From assembly GCA_005888515.1 (NCBI GenBank), contig VAZR01000193.1, positions 1-7,268 of the forward strand: a stretch of DNA of 7,268 nt, given 5' to 3'. The stretch comes from Alphaproteobacteria bacterium (lineage in GTDB: Bacteria > Pseudomonadota > Alphaproteobacteria > ATCC43930 > CGMCC-115725). A model generated the notes under the pieces. That model ran no database searches and was not told where the DNA came from. It worked only from the letters and a program-made list of their open reading frames with translations. Made by a program: the position numbers and the translations under genes. This document shows positions 5,075 through 7,268 of the stretch, in pieces; within the stretch, counting starts at the first letter, position 1; each line of letters starts with the position of its first letter.

Positions 5075-6963
5075 CACGCGGCAACCTTCTCGCGATAATC
5101 GGTCGTCAGGGTTGCGGCCGTATGCTGCAGGCTTAGCCAGGTCCACAGAAAGAGCCGGTGATCGGCGCGACCGGCGCGATGCTCGTCCCAGGCGCGCCGC
5201 ACCCAAGCGGGCCGCACGCCGTCGATCGGCCGGAGCGGCGGCTCGGCGGGTACGCTGCGAAGCCATTTGGCGAGCGGGATGCCAAAGCCTTTCTTTTTGC
5301 GCTCGACGATCGCCTTCGGCAGCAAGCGTCGCGCGACCTGCTTCAACAGGTACTTCCGTTCGCCGTTGCGCAGCTTGAAATGGTTCGGCAGACGCCGGCA
5401 GAACTCGACAAGATCGTTGTCGAGAAACACCGCTCGGGTCTCCAGCGAGACCATCATCGCGGCGCGATCGACTTTGGTCAGGATGTCGTCTTGCAGATAG
5501 AAGGTCGTGAAGAATTCGAGCGCGCGGTCGACCACAGGCTTGCTCTCGCCGCTGTCCCATAGCGCGATCGCCTCGTCGTAGACCTCCTCGACCCGCAACG
5601 GAGCTTCGATGATTTCCGCGAGATCGCGCGGTTCGAGCGGCGACATCCAGACCGGCAGACGAATGCTGGCCGGATATGACAGCCCCATCAGGCTGCGGCG
5701 CAACTTAAAATCGAGACTCATATTTGCCTGCGAAATCGGCAGCATCGCCGCGAGCTTGCGCAGGCTCTGGTGGCCGCTCGCCGGCACAAAGCGGGAATAG
5801 AGCTCGGCCGGCTTTAGCGCCAGGAACGGGTCGTAGCCGGCGAACAGCTCGTCGCCGCCATCGCCGGAGAGCGCCACCGTCACATGCTCGCGCGCGAAAC
5901 CGCAAAGCATCGCGGTGGGCAGGATCGAAGCATCGCCGAGCGGCTCGTCGAGTCGCGACAGGACCGATGGGATCAGCTCACGCGCCCCATCCATCGCCAG
6001 CATCCGCTGATGATGCTGCGAGCCGAGATGGGCGGCGACGGTGCTGGCGTAAGCGCTCTCATCGAAGGACGGCTCGGTGAAACCGATCGTGAACGTGTCA
6101 AAGCGGTCGTTCGGCCGCGCCGCCACGAGTGCGGCGAGCACCAGGCTGGAATCGAGGCCGCCCGACAGAAACACCCCGAGGGGCACATCGCTCATCAGCC
6201 GACGCTCGGCCGCCTGTCCGAGCAGCGCGGTGAGCTCGTCGATCAGACGCGGCTCGGCGTCGACACCCAGGCCGTCGTCCGGCTCGATCCGAAAGCGCCA
6301 GTAGGGACGCACAGATAGGGTCGCATCGGCGAGATCGAAGCGCAGCCAATGCCCGCCCGGCAGTTTGCGGGTGCCCTGCAACAGCGCGTGCGGCGCCGGT
6401 ATGTAGCCGTAGGCGAACAGCTTCTGTAGCGCGCGCTGGTCCAAGGAGCGCGATACATCGGGATGGCAGGCGAGAGCGGAGAGCTCGCTGGCGAAGGCGA
6501 AGAGTCCCCGCTGGGGGGCGGTATAATAGAGCGGTTTCTCGCCGAACCGGTCGCGCGCCAGAAACAGACAGGCGCGGCGCCGGTCATAGATCGCGAACGC
6601 GAACATGCCATTGAGGCGCAGCGGCAGATCCTCGCCCCACTCCTCCCAGCCATGGACGAGGATCTCGGTATCGGAGTGATGCGAGGCAAAGCGGTGGCCG
6701 CAGCGTATCAGCCGCTGACGCAGCTCGGCATGATTGTAGAGCTCGCCGTTGAAGACGACGCCGACCTGGCCGTCCTCGTTCCACATCGGCTGGTCGCCGG
6801 CGGCGAGATCGACGATCGCGAGTCTGCGGTGACCGAGGAAGACGTGCCGCAGCTCATCGACATAAAAGCCGTCGCCGTCCGGGCCGCGATGCGCCAGAGC
6901 AGCGGTCATCCGATCCAGATCGATCCGGCTGCCCCGGCCCGCGAATCCGGCCAGCCCGCACAT
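5074..6963 (-). CDS. asnB: AsnB-like glutamine-dependent amidotransferase (asparagine synthetase family)
   Basis: A 629-residue two-domain enzyme. The N-terminal glutaminase (class II, Ntn type) begins MCGLAGFAG, where C2 becomes the N-terminal nucleophile; this fixes the start at 6963 even though the frame stays open 34 codons upstream. HRGPDG (25-30), NGELYN (72-77) and D98 bind glutamine. The synthetase domain has the ATP pyrophosphatase loop SGGLDSS (267-273) and SGDGGDELFAGY (366-377). It releases ammonia from glutamine and transfers it to an AMP-activated carboxylate. True asparagine synthetases are usually around 550 residues. The longer relatives found in polysaccharide and exosortase clusters are often annotated asnB, and some (WbpS type) amidate uronic acids in O-antigen. 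Given a glycosyltransferase 4 bases upstream and methyltransferases downstream, sugar-carboxyl amidation is more likely than free asparagine synthesis, but sequence alone cannot settle it. Confidence 0.93.
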   Translation of the reverse strand: MCGLAGFAGRGSRIDLDRMTAALAHRGPDGDGFYVDELRHVFLGHRRLAIVDLAAGDQPMWNEDGQVGVVFNGELYNHAELRQRLIRCGHRFASHHSDTEILVHGWEEWGEDLPLRLNGMFAFAIYDRRRACLFLARDRFGEKPLYYTAPQRGLFAFASELSALACHPDVSRSLDQRALQKLFAYGYIPAPHALLQGTRKLPGGHWLRFDLADATLSVRPYWRFRIEPDDGLGVDAEPRLIDELTALLGQAAERRLMSDVPLGVFLSGGLDSSLVLAALVAARPNDRFDTFTIGFTEPSFDESAYASTVAAHLGSQHHQRMLAMDGARELIPSVLSRLDEPLGDASILPTAMLCGFAREHVTVALSGDGGDELFAGYDPFLALKPAELYSRFVPASGHQSLRKLAAMLPISQANMSLDFKLRRSLMGLSYPASIRLPVWMSPLEPRDLAEIIEAPLRVEEVYDEAIALWDSGESKPVVDRALEFFTTFYLQDDILTKVDRAAMMVSLETRAVFLDNDLVEFCRRLPNHFKLRNGERKYLLKQVARRLLPKAIVERKKKGFGIPLAKWLRSVPAEPPLRPIDGVRPAWVRRAWDEHRAGRADHRLFLWTWLSLQHTAATLTTDYREKVAA

Positions 6964-6967
6964 CCGA

Positions 6968-7268
6968 TCAGGCCGCGTTATCGAAATTGACGGTGTTGCG
7001 GATGTGGTAGGGCAGACGCCCCTGCGATTCGAAATAGGTGCGCACCATGATCTCGGCGAGCACACCCATCAGCAATACCACAACCCCCAGCATGAATAGC
7101 ATCGCCGATAGCACCGGCAGCGGCGTCTGGATCATCGTGACGCCTTCGACAAACTTCAGATACAGCATAGAGATGAAGGCGATGCCGGAGATCAACATGA
7201 ACAGCGCTGCGACACCGCCGAACACGTAGATCGGCTTGACCAGATAGCCGGAGAAAAACTTTACGACC
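6968..7268 (-). CDS. C-terminal membrane region of a family 2 glycosyltransferase (polyprenyl-phosphate sugar transferase type), partial
   Basis: The visible 99 codons are the end of a gene entering from the right edge. They begin VVKFFSGYLVKPIYVFGG and contain two strong membrane helices (about residues 16-40 and 55-80 of the visible part), joined by a short loop with FVEGVTMIQTPLPV. The tail is VRTYFESQGRLPYHIRNTVN. This arrangement is the hallmark of the C-terminus of DPM1/GtrB/ArnC-like GT2 enzymes, whose catalytic GT-A domain is cytosolic and lies outside the window. Such enzymes place a sugar on undecaprenyl phosphate or a related carrier. The donor sugar cannot be told from this fragment. 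A GTG within the frame at 7225 is not the real start, because the frame continues to the edge. The gene is the most upstream visible member of the leftward operon. Confidence 0.85.
   Translation of the reverse strand, partial: VVKFFSGYLVKPIYVFGGVAALFMLISGIAFISMLYLKFVEGVTMIQTPLPVLSAMLFMLGVVVLLMGVLAEIMVRTYFESQGRLPYHIRNTVNFDNAA

Noticed and set aside
5075..5560. N-terminal 162-codon extension of the second methyltransferase
   Set aside because: It overlaps the C-terminal domain of the AsnB-like gene in another frame and has arginine-rich shadow composition. The TGATG start at 5074 gives a normal methyltransferase.
6964..7065. 34-codon N-terminal extension of the AsnB-like protein
   Set aside because: Class II glutaminases need the cysteine directly after the start methionine; MCGLAGFAG at 6963 provides it. 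The extension also overlaps the glycosyltransferase gene.

Overview
The window looks like chromosomal DNA of a high-GC alphaproteobacterium, most likely Bradyrhizobium, Rhodopseudomonas or a close relative. Two things suggest this: the GC-rich coding style, and dispersed palindromes that I recognise from those genomes. The palindromes are a TGTCATTGCGAG...CTCGCAATGACA element, a GTAGGGCGGGT...ACCCGCC element and a GTCCCGG-CTTC-CCGGGAC hairpin. The assignment rests on recognition, not on a search.

Left part (1-1384). A gene entering from the left edge on the minus strand (171 codons visible) has the His-Gly and Cys-Asn-Leu-Gly landmarks of caspase-like folds. A repeat-rich intergenic region (514-823) leads into a small plus-strand SnoaL/NTF2-like protein (824-1204). 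That gene is bracketed by three copies (A, B, C) of one composite repeat of about 70-85 bp. Copies B and C face each other and form an imperfect palindrome of about 153 bp between this gene and the convergent thiolase gene.

Middle (1385-2818). A complete acetyl-CoA C-acetyltransferase (PhaA/AtoB type) lies on the minus strand, preceded by a 252-base gap that holds a dispersed hairpin repeat.

Right part (2819-7268). This is a compact minus-strand operon, read right to left: the C-terminal membrane region of a family 2 glycosyltransferase (cut by the window edge), a glutamine-dependent AsnB-like amidotransferase, two different class I SAM-dependent methyltransferases and a four-helix EamA/SMR-like membrane protein. 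Junctions are 4 bases, a 1-base overlap (TGATG), a 4-base overlap (ATGA) and 19 bases, so the genes are almost certainly cotranscribed and translationally coupled. The best reading is a surface-glycan or lipid-linked-sugar module: the glycosyltransferase loads a sugar on a polyprenyl carrier, the AsnB-like enzyme amidates a carboxyl group (for example on a uronic acid), the methyltransferases decorate the product, and the small transporter may move it across the membrane. The families are clear; the pathway is inferred. I see no tRNA, rRNA, CRISPR array, transposase or phage gene.
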